A DNA stretch of 64,000 bases from Panorpa germanica. Taxonomy: Eukaryota; Arthropoda; Insecta; Mecoptera; Panorpidae. Location of the stretch: contig OY783206.1 of assembly GCA_963678705.1 (NCBI GenBank), forward strand, positions 11,915,807 to 11,979,806. The letters are read 5' to 3'. Under the pieces are notes generated by a model. The model was not told the origin of the DNA and did no database searches. It saw nothing but the letters and a program-made list of their open reading frames with translations. This document shows positions 38,220 through 53,903 of the stretch, in pieces (the stretch's first letter is position 1; each line of letters begins with the position of its first letter). Position numbers and translations under genes: made by a program.

Positions 38220-40267
38220 ACTTCTAATGGTAATGTAAATATTAAAAACATCAGTTATTGATTATTTTAAATAAAAACCAAGCAAAGTTATTCCATTTCT
38301 TATAAATAGGTGTTTTAAATTGCTCGCTAAACATATTTATGTAGAATTTACGTTCATACTATTTTCATACGATATTCAGCGAACTCGGATTCGTATGGAG
38401 TTCGTATTGAATTCAAATGATGAAGTTGAGTTATTAATGAAATCACTATAACCCAGTTAAAAAGGAATCCCCAACTAAAGCTGAATATTTGCGTAAACCT
38501 TTGTTTTGACGTTCTAAAGACAATTTCACAAGAATCGTTCGTTAGATGTGCAATTCTCTACAAATTTGATGTCATGTATTTTTGCGTATGTTAAATCGCT
38601 CCCGAGCCGTTGAAAAAGAGAGGCGTGCATCCGTTTGTATACTCTTAGAAGAGGCAATGCAAGTTAAAACTGGAATTTCTGATAGAAATGTAAAGTTGGT
38701 ACAGGAATAAATTATAATGAGTAGATAACTTTTACGAGTAGAACCACCATGGAAGATTCAAAATGGCCACCACCACAATTGTATAACTGTGGTTTCTAGT
38801 TAATCGCTTAACATATTTCAATAATTTTTGCAATAAATAAAAGATAATTAAATTACGCAATATTTATTAGCGATAACATTTCTTCAAGAAAGTTATTGTT
38901 TAAGTTAAATGTTAGCGAGATAAAAACTGTAGAAATTATGGGAATTTTTTGTGTTTTGTTCATTTAATTTTTGTTTATAACTCAAGAACCCTTCTATAGC
39001 ATTGTGAACTATAGGTTTAAATCTATGTAACGAAGCACATTTCACACATTTCTAGTACATTGTTTTAATGTAGCTATCAGATTTTACAAGTTGGAGTTAT
39101 TACTTAAAAAATATTTCCTGTTTCTCAGTCAATTTTATATGGAGAATGTTCTAAATAGTGTAAAACGATGTAATTTGATACATATGGGACAAGAAGCCAT
39201 GTCACTCTCCGCGCTATATCTCGGGAACGACTTATCATACGAAAGAATAAATCAGATCAAATTTGTAGAGAATTTTATAATCTATACATTATATAACAAT
39301 CTGTAACTATTTGTGATGAATGGCAAACTATATATTTGCAAGAATACGATTTTACCTCGAATATATTAAGACACGAACACGAAATTATATGTGACTTCTT
39401 AGTCAGTGTATAGAACGTCAAATAAAGGTTTAGGTAAACATTCATTTTTTTTAATTTCTATCTTAGACCTCCTATTTCACTTTATTTAACTGTGCTACTA
39501 TAGATTCTTTAAAGATTCCCAGTTTCATTATAGTTTACCGTTTACTAGGACGTAAAATGTATTTTAAAAAATATTATAAATATTATGTAAATTTTACATA
39601 AATGTTTTAAGTGCATAGTTACCGAAATTAATAACCATAATATATTTTAAATAAAAATATGTATTTATAACAGAAAAGAGAAAGTTTCGGTTTTTATTTA
39701 AACTATCAATAACTACTGTTACTAGTTCATTTCAAATGTTTATAATAAATCAAAAAAAAAGATAAAATTATAAAACAGAATCGATGTAACTTGTAAATAG
39801 TAAATAAACTAAATAAAATATTTCATTTTCCGATGTATGTTGTTTGTATTATTTTCGGAAGGATAAAGGAAGAATTCTGAGAGATTGAGAAACCAAATTT
39901 ATTATGAGTTAATTTGGGGTCTTTTTTATAAAAGCAACTTTTATACGTTAAGCATTTATGAAATCGTTTCCAAACATCTGAATTCTATGTACATGAATAC
40001 TTTGTATATTCTATGCACATATTCATACTATACTATAAATTCGGGAATTTGTTACCTAACGAAATTGTAAACTCCATCTAGGCTAGACACCATCAACGAC
40101 CCGACCCTAAATCTAAGCAATACTGCCTGCCTCCAGCGAGTATCCGAGGAAACTCGAGATCGAACAATGGCTTAATTAGCACAAAATTAGGAAAGCAACA
40201 AGAGAACAATTTTGTGATTACAGTAATCACATCGATTTTAAGTAATTTAAGTTTTTAATATTCTGTC

Positions 40268-41235
40268 CTTAGAGCATATATATATATATAGATTAAAAGT
40301 GTGTCCAAAATGTATGCGAGAGAGCAAGGTATATGTTCCTATTTGTTCTCTATGCGCATGCGTCGAAAGTGACAGCTGTCTAGATATAATAAATATTATT
40401 ATTCTATTAAGATATAATAAATAAAATATATGTAAAGAAATTATATTATATTGTATTATATTATATTATCCCAGTAAACAATTTGGTGAAGTGTCCTATT
40501 TGGTGAAGTTCGAGTCACTCGTACAATTCTATTCTAACGCTTTACAAGTTCTCTACCTGTCACAGATTTTGTGTTAGTTTTTCATAATAATATTCTTTCT
40601 TTTTCCAACATCATTCAATAAGTATTTCTGTTTCTTTCCCACATGGGTATATTTTTATTATCCGGTCATAAATCATAAACCTACTCCGCTTTTAATTCAG
40701 CAGTGAACCGTCGTTGCAATGTCTGTAGCTCATAAAAAAGACCTTTCCTTTGAACGACTGAATAGAAAACGAACACGTTCCAGACAAAAAATTCATGATA
40801 TGTAATAGAAATTAAGTAGAATTTACTCCAAAATGTTTACTGGGATATTATATTTCTTTAGTTGGTACAAAGGTCGTCTATCGGTAAAACAGTGACCGCT
40901 CAGTGAAAACATATACTCATGATCACCATAGATGTTACTGTAGGGATAACGGCCAACACAGTTGATTTTTGGAGTAAACAGAACTCACGTCTTTAGTTAA
41001 ATTTATATTTATATATAGTTTATTTATATTTATACATCTGTTACATTATTCTACATCAATATAATGTCATATTTAACAACAGCCACGTATTATATCAATA
41101 CAGCTCTGACTTGACAACTGTTACTTTCGACGGATGCGCATAGGGAACAAATAGGAATATATACCTTTCTCTCTTTCACACATTTTGGACACATATTCAG
41201 GTCCAGCATTCACTCTCCATATATATATGTTCTAA
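40268..41235. mobile_element. Foldback element carrying a nested MITE
   Basis: Outer arms are inverted repeats. The left has GTGTGTCCAAAATGTATGCG and GTATATGTTCCTATTTGTTC; the right has GAACAAATAGGAATATATAC and CACATTTTGGACACATATTC. The interior has GGATAACGGCCAACACAGTT. A separate 377-bp MITE (40469-40845) sits inside. A shorter copy of the right two thirds lies at 46866-47178, just after protease gene A. Confidence 0.65.
40469..40845. mobile_element. TA-target MITE TCCCAGTAAACA, long form, copy 1
   Basis: Ends TCCCAGTAAACA and TGTTTACTGGGA with TA on both sides, as expected for Tc1/mariner-type insertion. The interior is shared with the copy at 46279-46655, which is in the opposite orientation. 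No coding frame. Confidence 0.8.
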
Positions 41236-41472
41236 GATTCTGTATAATATTGTTTTGAAAAACAAAGAAAAGGAGCCAGGTCTCTTGTACGATCGAGTAA
41301 GGTGGAATTGTTAATATTGGTTTAATGTGCATTGGAACTCATAGTTTGTCTAAAGTGTTTTTATTATATTTTATTATTTTGTCAATATTTGCCTTCGCTA
41401 TCATACAATTCATGTTGCGCAATATTGCATAATTAGACCACTATCCAATTATAATAATAACACAATATGCAT

Positions 41473-41720
41473 TCCCAGTAAACAATTTGGTGAAGTGCCC
41501 TATTTAGTGACGTTTCTATCACTATTTCACTTCAATTATAGTTCGCATCAACTTTATCTTCATTTGTACTCCGACAGGTGGAGTAATTTCGCTATTTGTA
41601 GGCGAAAGTAGACATTTTATATGTAAAAATGTGAGAAACTGAACTATAAATGAACTCTTTCATGACAAAAAAATCATGCTTCAATATGATGTCAAAGTGA
41701 CTCCAAAATGTTTACTGGGT
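41473..41720. mobile_element. TA-target MITE TCCCAGTAAACA, short form, copy 2
   Basis: About 248 bp with the same ends as the long form, but the interior has GACGTTTCTATCACTATTTC and CATCAACTTTATCTTCATTT, shared with the copy at 42791-43047. The left flanking TA is altered. Confidence 0.78.
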
Positions 41721-41751
41721 TACTAGATTTAACAAAATTTACTTAAAGATA

Positions 41752-42353
41752 ATGGGCTTGTGTCCTATGTCTTAATTTTTATAAAAGTGTACTATATATT
41801 GATAAAGTGGGTTACTAGAACCTCAAATGTTCAATTATGTTTTAATAACGTCATTTTGTCTCTTTAATTATTAAAGGGATTCAACGTTGTACACATTCCA
41901 AGTGCATGTGACATCACAATCCTTGTGTAAGGTTACCAACCTTACTGCTCATAAATCTCTGCTATTTGTATTTATATATCAAAATATCAAATATTATTTA
42001 CAGCTATTTCAAGGAACACTCAAATTCCAATATTATGTCTGCCTTAGCAGGGTTAAATAAAATAAAAACTTATTATTCTTTGACTTGACTTGATTATTTG
42101 ACTACCAACAGCTACAAAACATTACTATAGCACTGACCTACACAACAAATAACTGACGTTAAAATGCATTACACGTCATAAAAATATGGCCGACCATTTC
42201 TAGCGCTAAAACTACAATTCAAATTTTTAATTGTAATATCTCCGTCAATATTTAGATATTTAATAAAATAGACACGCCAATACACATTTATTAACATCAA
42301 TTTCAATCAACAGTTGAAAAATCGACCACTAAAAAATGAGGACACAAGCCCAT
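41752..42353. repeat. MITE with ATGGGCTTGTGTCC ends, copy 2
   Basis: Begins ATGGGCTTGTGTCCTATG and ends GGACACAAGCCCAT, a perfect 14-bp inverted repeat. Closely similar to 9937-10555. It lies 30 bp after a TA-target MITE and about 260 bp before the first exon of protease gene A. Confidence 0.8.
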
Positions 42354-42596
42354 TTGCGTTACTTTGAAGCAAGATAAGCCACCATTTTGCTGGTTTTTTT
42401 AAATTATTGATAAACATTACATTAGAAACTAGAAATGCTGAAAAAGTTAATGTCGGAAGTAGTTTGTTACAAAACAGTGTGCGGTTTTCTTACCGCAGTC
42501 CACGTACTAGTGATTTAAAACCATGTTATCCATCATTTCAGTCCAATAGTGAAAATATAATTAAGTGCATTTTTTTCTTGTACCAGTCAGATTTGA

Positions 42597-42602
42597 TCAG
42601 TC
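42597..42602 (+). promoter_or_regulatory. Inr-like TCAGTC 5' of protease gene A
   Basis: TCAGTC fits the arthropod initiator consensus (TCAKTY). Its A lies 13 nt before the ATG, exactly as at the two paralogues (47714-47719, and 53889-53894 as TCGGTC). The surrounding TTTGATCAGTCGGC is conserved in all three. If it is the start site, the leader is very short. Confidence 0.35.
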
Positions 42603-42611
42603 GGCTTAAAA

Positions 42612-46862
<4,251 letters not shown>

Positions 46863-46865
46863 TCG

Positions 46866-47178
46866 TAGACTTCTTTAGTTGGTACAGAGCTCGTCTCTCG
46901 CTAAAACAGTGACCGTTAAGTCAAAACATATACTCATGAACGCTATATATATCGCTGTAGGGATAACGGCCAACACAGTTGATATTTCTAGTGGACAGAA
47001 CTTTATTCTACATCAATATAATGTCATATTTAACAACTGCCACGTATTATATCTAGACAGCTCTGACTTGACAACTGTCACTTTCGACGAGAACAAATAG
47101 GAACATGTACCTTTCTCTCTCGCACACATTTTGAACACACTTTCAGGTCCAGCATTCTCTCTCCATATATATATGCTG
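46866..47178. repeat. Partial copy of the foldback element
   Basis: Matches the right two thirds of 40268-41235, including GGATAACGGCCAACACAGTT and TCAGGTCCAGCATTC. It starts immediately after the stop codon of protease gene A, so it probably forms or replaces that gene's 3' untranslated region. A 73-codon frame within it is not a gene. Confidence 0.65.
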
Positions 47179-47713
47179 TAAGGTTTAACTACACTGTTAA
47201 AAATATTCTTAAATGTGATTTATTTTAAGATATAGAGTTTTGAATTTTTGTTCTGAATTTATTAATTATTATTTTTGCAAAAATAGGATCATAAAATAAT
47301 TTCAAAAAAAAACTTATTAAATTTAAGAAATATATAAGTTTTAATACAGATTTAATTGTAAAGTTGGTGTTTTAAATATTGTTAAGATATATTTTTTTTT
47401 AATTTTAAATATTCTTTTTCTCTTTCCAACATCAGAATGGAGATACAGTTGTTGTCTCTTTTACATTTGAACATTTTTATTTTAGAAGAGATAAAATCCA
47501 CATTCATTTCATCAGAATATCACAGAAAAAGTGAAACAAAGACTACACTATACAGAAACACTATAATGTAGAACCTCATCATTAAAGAATTCAAATTTAG
47601 CCTTAACCTTTAATGAATGGTGAATCCTAATGCAATCCTATACATACAAGTTACCCTTATAAAATTTAATAAAATTAGACTACCACTATAGCAGAATGAT
47701 TAGTCCGGTTTGA

Positions 47714-47719
47714 TCAGTC
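47714..47719 (+). promoter_or_regulatory. Inr-like TCAGTC 5' of protease gene B
   Basis: TCAGTC within GGTTTGATCAGTCGGC, with the A 13 nt before the ATG as in the other paralogues. The roughly 550-bp upstream flank is also shared with gene C (53400-53900), so the promoter was duplicated with the gene. Confidence 0.35.
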
Positions 47720-48608
47720 GGCATAAAAATGTCACTATATAGAAACGTGTTTTTAGGTATTTGTTTGTTACAGATATTGTTTATACGTAATAGTTTTTCA
47801 AGCCAGAAAAATGAGAGTAAGTAAATTTACCATAATTAACAACTATAAACTATAACACTTGGGTCATTCCCACGTACTAAGTTTTATTTTTAATTTTATG
47901 TTTGAATCTAAAAAGCATTCAAAATAAAAATTAAAACTAAAAGAATAGGTGAGAATGAGGCTTAGGATTTAGTTACTCTTACTACTTTTTATTTTATTTA
48001 ATTTCTAATAATCTTGTTTTGTAACTTATACACTCGAATGTGCTAGGGTCGGCTCAATGTAATTACTTCATGATTGATATATTAAAATAATTTAGATTAA
48101 ATAACATATAACTATTAAAGTAGGCGTCCATATATATGCTCGGCTCGCATGAAATATATTAGATTTATCTCATACGAACAAGGAAGAGAAGGGAAGTAGT
48201 AGGGAAAGTAACAGCTAAGAGAACACCGTGGCAACAACTAAAATTTTCTGTCCTAACGACGTCATCCACATTGCATTGCAAGACTTTTGTAAAGCACATT
48301 TGTTTGACTAACCATACAGATAATACTGAAACATACGCCTTTCTATTCGATTCCATTGTTTATAGATTATAGATTCCAAACTTTATAGATTATGAATCAA
48401 TAAAATCAATAAATAAATTTTAGATAATCCTTGCCAGCTTGAGGATAAATTGGGTATTTGTAAAATGCCAAAAGATTGCCCAAACTCATCTTACAAGAAC
48501 TACACAAAATGTGAAAAAGATAGCCCATTAGTTTGCTGCCCTACATGCCCTAGTGGGCATCCTGGAATAAGACGAATAGAGAACAAAGCTGACCTTAGTA
48601 AGTACGCA

Positions 48609-48610
<2 letters not shown>

Positions 48611-48691
<81 letters not shown>
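48611..48691. repeat. (TA)n microsatellite
   Basis: About 40 TA units at the start of intron 2 of protease gene B. The same place in gene C (57270-57285) has only a short TATATATATT, and in gene B a retrotransposon fragment follows. Confidence 0.95.
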
Positions 48692-48694
<3 letters not shown>

Positions 48695-48714
48695 TTTCTT
48701 TTTTTTAATAATAC

Positions 48715-49515
48715 TTCACTCTAAGGCTTCTTAGGACCACAGACCTTTTTTCGCCCTTCTTACCTTATTTTATTTACATTTTATCTATTTACATTTCATT
48801 ATTATTATTACTACCTAAACTTTTAAACACGCTTTATGCCATATCCTGTCTATGACTAAGCACACCGGCCACCTCGAATATTTTAGTAGTTCCTGCATAC
48901 TCGTTGGCAACACCACCCCATTTTTCACTAAAACTCTGTACAAATTATTTCTGCAGGCCTCCGTTTCTGTACATTGGAAGATCAAATGTTCTGGATCTGC
49001 TACCCCTTCTCCACAATTGCACTTATCTTCTTCTACAAAGTGATTTCTTTTCAGATGTGCCAATGCCCCTGTATGGTCTACCCTCAGTCTCGAGATAAGT
49101 GATAACACTCTTCTCGGACCTTGGGCTTTCCACCACCAACGGCGTCCGCACACTGTAAACTGAAAGATTTTCTTCCTTTCTCTGAATTATTCCACATACC
49201 CTGCCATTTCCCTTTCACTTCATTTTTGCTCTTTGCCAATAAGTCCACTTCAAATTGAATTTCTCCACTTGCTACTGTTCTAGCTGCTTGTTGTGCGGCG
49301 TCATTTGCTTTTTCGTTTCCTGTGATTCATTTGTGAGCAGGAATCCACACTAACAGTACATCGAATCCTTTCATCTTCATTCTATTTAGATTTCTTCTTA
49401 CTGTATAAAATATATTTCCCGTATATATTTCCCTGTATAAATTATATATAAGTGTTGAAATAGCTTCTTTGACAGCTACCAGCTCTGCATCATAAATTGA
49501 AATATCTCCAGGTAA
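48715..49515 (-). mobile_element. Non-LTR retrotransposon 3' end with RNase H part
   Basis: The minus strand reads YDAELVAVKEAISTLIYNLY (near 49440-49490), LLVWIPAH with an in-frame stop, ANDAAQQAARTVASG (RNase H-type region), then DHTGALAHLKRNHFVEEDKC and CNCGEGVADPEHLIFQC, the terminal Cys/His knuckle. It is inserted in intron 2 of protease gene B exactly between the (TA)n tract and ATTTATCCTATTAGTTTTAG, which are adjacent in gene C. Several stops show it is inactive. Confidence 0.8.
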
Positions 49516-50654
49516 TATATTATTTATCCTATTAGTTTTAGAACAATTACATTAAATAATTATTTGTGATTATTTAACTTGAATATATACAGTGGTGTAT
49601 GCAAAAGTGTTTTCCGGTTTTTTGATAAAAAAAAACACGTAATTTTCAAGGAAATAAATTTTTGTTTAATTCAAAATATTGGCCATCGGCTTGTACACAT
49701 TTCGCCCATCTTTAAGTTAACTTATGAATACCATGCCAGAAGAATTGCTTGTCCTTTACAGCTTAGTTCGACTTTTATTCCATTCATTACAGATCACATG
49801 CTTCAATATCCTGTTCTGTCATGAATGCTTTTTCATGCTCTTCTTTCGTTCTTGGATGGAACCCCAACTGTTACAAATAATAGTTGAAAAGCTGCCCACA
49901 ACCTAACCCTCCCCAGTACCTAACAACAGTTTGGTTGTTTATGAACTATGACCTCAGCTAACTATTTTGCGAGAAAAGGTTTTCCAGGCAATTAATAATC
50001 TCAAGTTAAACCATTGTTATAACTGTCAAGTGTCAATCAATCATCACTCATGATAACGACGCCGTGAACATGAACGGCATAAGCTACGTTACTAATAAAC
50101 AAGAAATATTTTAATTTTTATATTTGCAGAATGCGACGAATACTTCATGTTCTTCTCTCACCCGGGTGGTCAGTGCATAGTAACCTTGTTGTCACATGGA
50201 ATTGCTGGGATTAACTTAGTTTTCCCAGCAGGAGGAGAAAATTCAAAACCAAAAGACAAAATATATATGGTAAGCATCATGGGATAATGAACTAAGAGTA
50301 AATGACAAGATCTTATACATTGCCGGAACTAGAAATTGAATAATTGTTAATTCCAGGCAATTCTTGGTTATGACGTAAATGGTGAAAATGTTTGGGGATG
50401 TGGCGGTAGTCTTATCAGTGAACAGTATATTCTAACCGCTGCTCATTGCATGTTTAGTGCAAATTAGTAAGTATTTTCAGTTCCAACCATTTACATCAGG
50501 GTGTCTCACGTAAGATTTAATATCACTAATTGTTTTCCCTCAAGACAACTACAGCCCATCTTTTGCTATCTATAGAATCCTATATTACAAAGGTTCCATG
50601 TGTATATTTATATTCTTAAGATCTTATATTCTTATATGATTGGTACTGAATTTT

Positions 50655-51305
50655 GTATGGTAGCTCGAAAACGGCCCCAGGGAAGTTTTTGAAAATTTCC
50701 TATTTCGTAGAGAAAAAAATTCTAAGACTTTTGGCGTCCCCGGATTTTTCCTGAATTTCCTGGAAACCCGTAATTTTGGAAAAACTGGAAAAAAAGTGGG
50801 CTCTTTTTGCTGTATAACTTTGTCTCCGTCAATGATAGTAAGGTGAAACTTTGCACGTGTATTACGCTATTAAATGCGAATATGTTTCAAAACATTGAAA
50901 TTTAAAATTTAATAAAAGGGGCCCTGTAGGAAACTTTGGAGAAAGCTCAAATTTTGAATTGTGTAGTAATTGAATATCATATTAAAAAAAAAATTCAAAA
51001 TTTTATTTGGGAGCACGGTGGCGGTTTTTGTCGAGGGTAAAAATTGTGCTAGAAAGTTAAAAAAAATTTATATAGGCTAACTTTGATAACTAATTTGCAA
51101 ATCGAAAAAAAAAACCCAAATTTAAAAAAATGGTCAAATAACGAATAAATTAAAAATATTTTTCATTTATTAGTCGGTTTATATGAAAAATTATTTCTTT
51201 GTATATGTAAAATTTATATAGAACGAGTTTAATATTTCAATTTAAAAATGGAATTAAAATTTGAAATGAAATTTTGAATGCTTGCGACGGGGGTAAACTC
51301 TAGTA
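50655..51305. repeat. Dispersed 600-bp repeat, copy 2
   Basis: Lies in intron 4 of protease gene B, reverse orientation to 35500-36110: starts near TAGCTCGAAAACGGCC and ends near GCTTGCGACGGGGGTAAACT. The same intron of gene C is only 136 bp and lacks it, so the insertion came after the B/C duplication. Confidence 0.65.
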
Positions 51306-52163
51306 ATTTCTATAATGTTTTATTAATTTTTAGCGGAGAAGTAAAAAGAGCACGACTTGGTGATTTAAATGTTGATCGGGATGACGATGACGCAGAACCG
51401 CAAGATTTTGACATAATTGAAAGAGTTTACCATCCAGATTACAAGCCACCATCCAAATATAATGACATCGCTTTACTAAAATTAGATAGGAGGTTAGTAT
51501 GAAATGTTTTACGTACAATTCATAGTGTACTTCTTGAAATTTGTTTAGAAATTTATCCTAAATCTTATTTTAGGGCTCAATTAACACCCTACGTCCATCC
51601 AGCTTGTCTGCCATCAGAACCAGAACATTATCCAATAGAGGCGGCAGGTTGGGGAAGTGGGAGTTGATGAATCCTACAGTCCACATCTGCAAATTGTATA
51701 AGTTCTAGTTTAGAAAGTTATAAATATTTTCATAATTTTCACAGATCAAAACTTTGATATAATTATTTATTTAAAGGTGAAATTAGAAATATTTACAAAT
51801 GAGGAGTGCAATGAGCATTACCAACCATTTTTTCCTACAAAGAAATTTAGGAATGGTATTGTAGAAGCCACACAAGTTTGTGCTGGACATCATACCAAAA
51901 GAGTTGACACGTGCGAGGTAGGAAGATATTTTCTTCTTTTTCTTTTTTATTTTTTAAAAAATAAAAATGGTAATTGAATTTGTTTCTGTTTGATGCAGGG
52001 TGATTCGGGAGGACCTCTAGAACTAAAGGGAAACTTGAGAGGATTATTTGATATTATTGGAGTTACTTCTTTTGGACTACCCTGCGCAAGAAGTGAAGCA
52101 CCTGGAATTTACACCAGAGTTGCTCCTTTTATTCCCTGGATTGAAAGCATCGTCTGGCCCTAG

Positions 52164-53888
52164 TTTTTGACTTCTAGAAGTTATAATCATCGACCTTTTC
52201 CTTAATGCTGTCTTAGCACTTCAAAAACAAATCTTTGTGAATTTTATTATCAAGTAAATCTAAACATATTATATTGTTTTATTTTTTTATTATATTGTTT
52301 GATGACTAAGGTAAACGTTGACAAATCAACATGGAAGCCATTGCGTCCACAGTTCTGTATCGTATGCGTTGAGCTTCTGGACCCGACTCGATCCGAACCC
52401 GAACCCGAAGAAAACCCGACGGATCTGGGTCCGAATGCTTTTGCTGGTGTAAATGCCTAGAATTACACAGCCCAACATTTTAAAATATTTCTTAAATATT
52501 TATTTAAATATGATAGTACCGTTACTAAATCAATAAATCATAAAGTTTCATATTCAAGGTTTATATTGTAATTGTAGTATTAAGTGTTGCATGTGTAACT
52601 TTCTTTATTTTTTAATTATTGTATAGTATTAACCAATATTCTAGAAGTTTCCTCAATCTTACATATATAATTTGATTTCGATAACGCAAAAATAAATGAA
52701 TTGCGATTGTTACTTGAAAATTTAGATATTTTTATATGGACCCGGATCCGGCGGGTATAAAACCCCGGGTTTTCAGAAGCGCTACGTAAGTGAAATACAT
52801 GCGTTTACAGATCAGTATTTGTCGGTTTGTATTAAACAAATTAAAATATACAGTAGTTGATGGGTAATCGTATTTTCAACAATGGTATTACTACCCCGAC
52901 CATAGACTTTACCCCATACCATTTTAGCAGACAAGAAGAGAAGGATTTAGAAGAAGAGAAAAGTAATAGGCAAAACAAAGGACACGCTTTCAGAAGTTGA
53001 TCATAGAAACAAACTCCACTACTGATAATGCGATGAACACCCCCGGTGGTGAGCAAATAATATTAAAATCTATTTGACACACCATATACGATGCGTGCCA
53101 TGACTGAAATTCAAAAATTAAATTCAATAAAAAAAGTTCTCTCGAAAAAATCATTTTCAATGCATAGGTAGTATAGGGGTAGAATCAAATAATTATTTTT
53201 TAATTACTAAAATAGTGTCTAGGCGGAGTTACGAACGACAAAACTATTTGGTAGATTTATAAAAAAAATGAGATTCGCATAGACAAACGCAATCGCTCCG
53301 AGTAGCCGGATGTGTCACATTCCAGCTTCCATAAGAAGAGGAATATCAAAAACCAGCCTACTTAAAATTCTTCCTCCGTTGCTAGCTCTTGTACTATAAT
53401 GTTTAACTACATAAGAAAAATGTAATACAGTGTTTTTAATTTTTGTTCTGAATTTATTAATTATTAATTTTTCAAAAATAGGATCATAAAATAATTTCAA
53501 AGAAAAACTTTTTAAATTTAAGAAATATATATTAGTTTTAATACAGATTTAATTGTAAAATTGGTGTATATTCTTTTTCGTTCCAACATCATACATTTAA
53601 ATGAAGATATAGTTGTTTGTCTCTTTTACATTTGAAAATGTTTATTTTAGTAGAGACAAAATCCACATTCATTTCACCAGAATATCACAGAAAAAGTATG
53701 GTGAAACACTATACAAACAGTACAATATACATAAACACTATAGTCAATAGTGTAGAACCTCATCATTAAAGAATTAAAATGCAGCCTTGACCTTGAGGGA
53801 ATGGGGAATCCTGATATACAGGCTATCATTAAAGCAGAATGATCGCATATCGTAGTGGCATAATAGAGACTTGATCAGTCCGGTTTGA
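52164..53888. other. Spacer between protease genes B and C
   Basis: From 53400 the sequence repeats the 5' flank of gene B. Between about 52370 and 52785 imperfect inverted ends GCTTCTGGACCCG and CGGGTTTTCAGAAGC, with CCGGATCCGGCGGG-type words, suggest an old DNA element. No gene recognised. Confidence 0.5.
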
Positions 53889-53894
53889 TCGGTC
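53889..53894 (+). promoter_or_regulatory. Inr-like TCGGTC 5' of protease gene C
   Basis: At the position of TCAGTC in the other paralogues, gene C has TCGGTC, which departs from the initiator consensus at the transcribed A. A second TCAGTC lies 14 nt upstream. Confidence 0.25.
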
Positions 53895-53903
53895 GGCGTA
53901 ACG

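Larger units (their letters stand above)
36287..40267. other. 3' flank of the homeobox gene, gene-free
   Basis: The first part is probably the 3' untranslated region. Beyond that, only AT-rich sequence and small inverted repeats are seen (36903-37053, 38057-38219). Frames of 60-76 codons here have no recognisable motifs and AT-driven composition. Confidence 0.6.
47729..52163 (+). pseudogene. Clip-domain serine protease B (frameshifted)
   Basis: Tandem paralogue of A with the same exons: 47729-47816 (signal peptide MSLYRNVFLGICLLQILFIR), 48424-48597 (clip: NPC, GIC, DC, TKC, VCC), 50130-50269, 50357-50466 (ILTAAHC), 51334-51492 (YNDIALLK), 51574-51695, 51777-51917 (DTCE), 51999-52163 (GDSGGPL, ends IVWP, TAG). 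His, Asp, Ser and the specificity Asp are all encoded. Exon 6 is 122 nt, where the phase needs 1 plus a multiple of 3. Relative to copy C, 2 nt are lost near 51655 (GGAAGTGGGAG against GGAAAGTTGGGAG), giving GWGSGS then stop before the Ser exon. Without that lesion it would be 366 residues. The activation site reads NLVFPAGGENSKPKDK in place of R-IVGG. A sequencing error at 51655 is the alternative. Confidence 0.85.
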
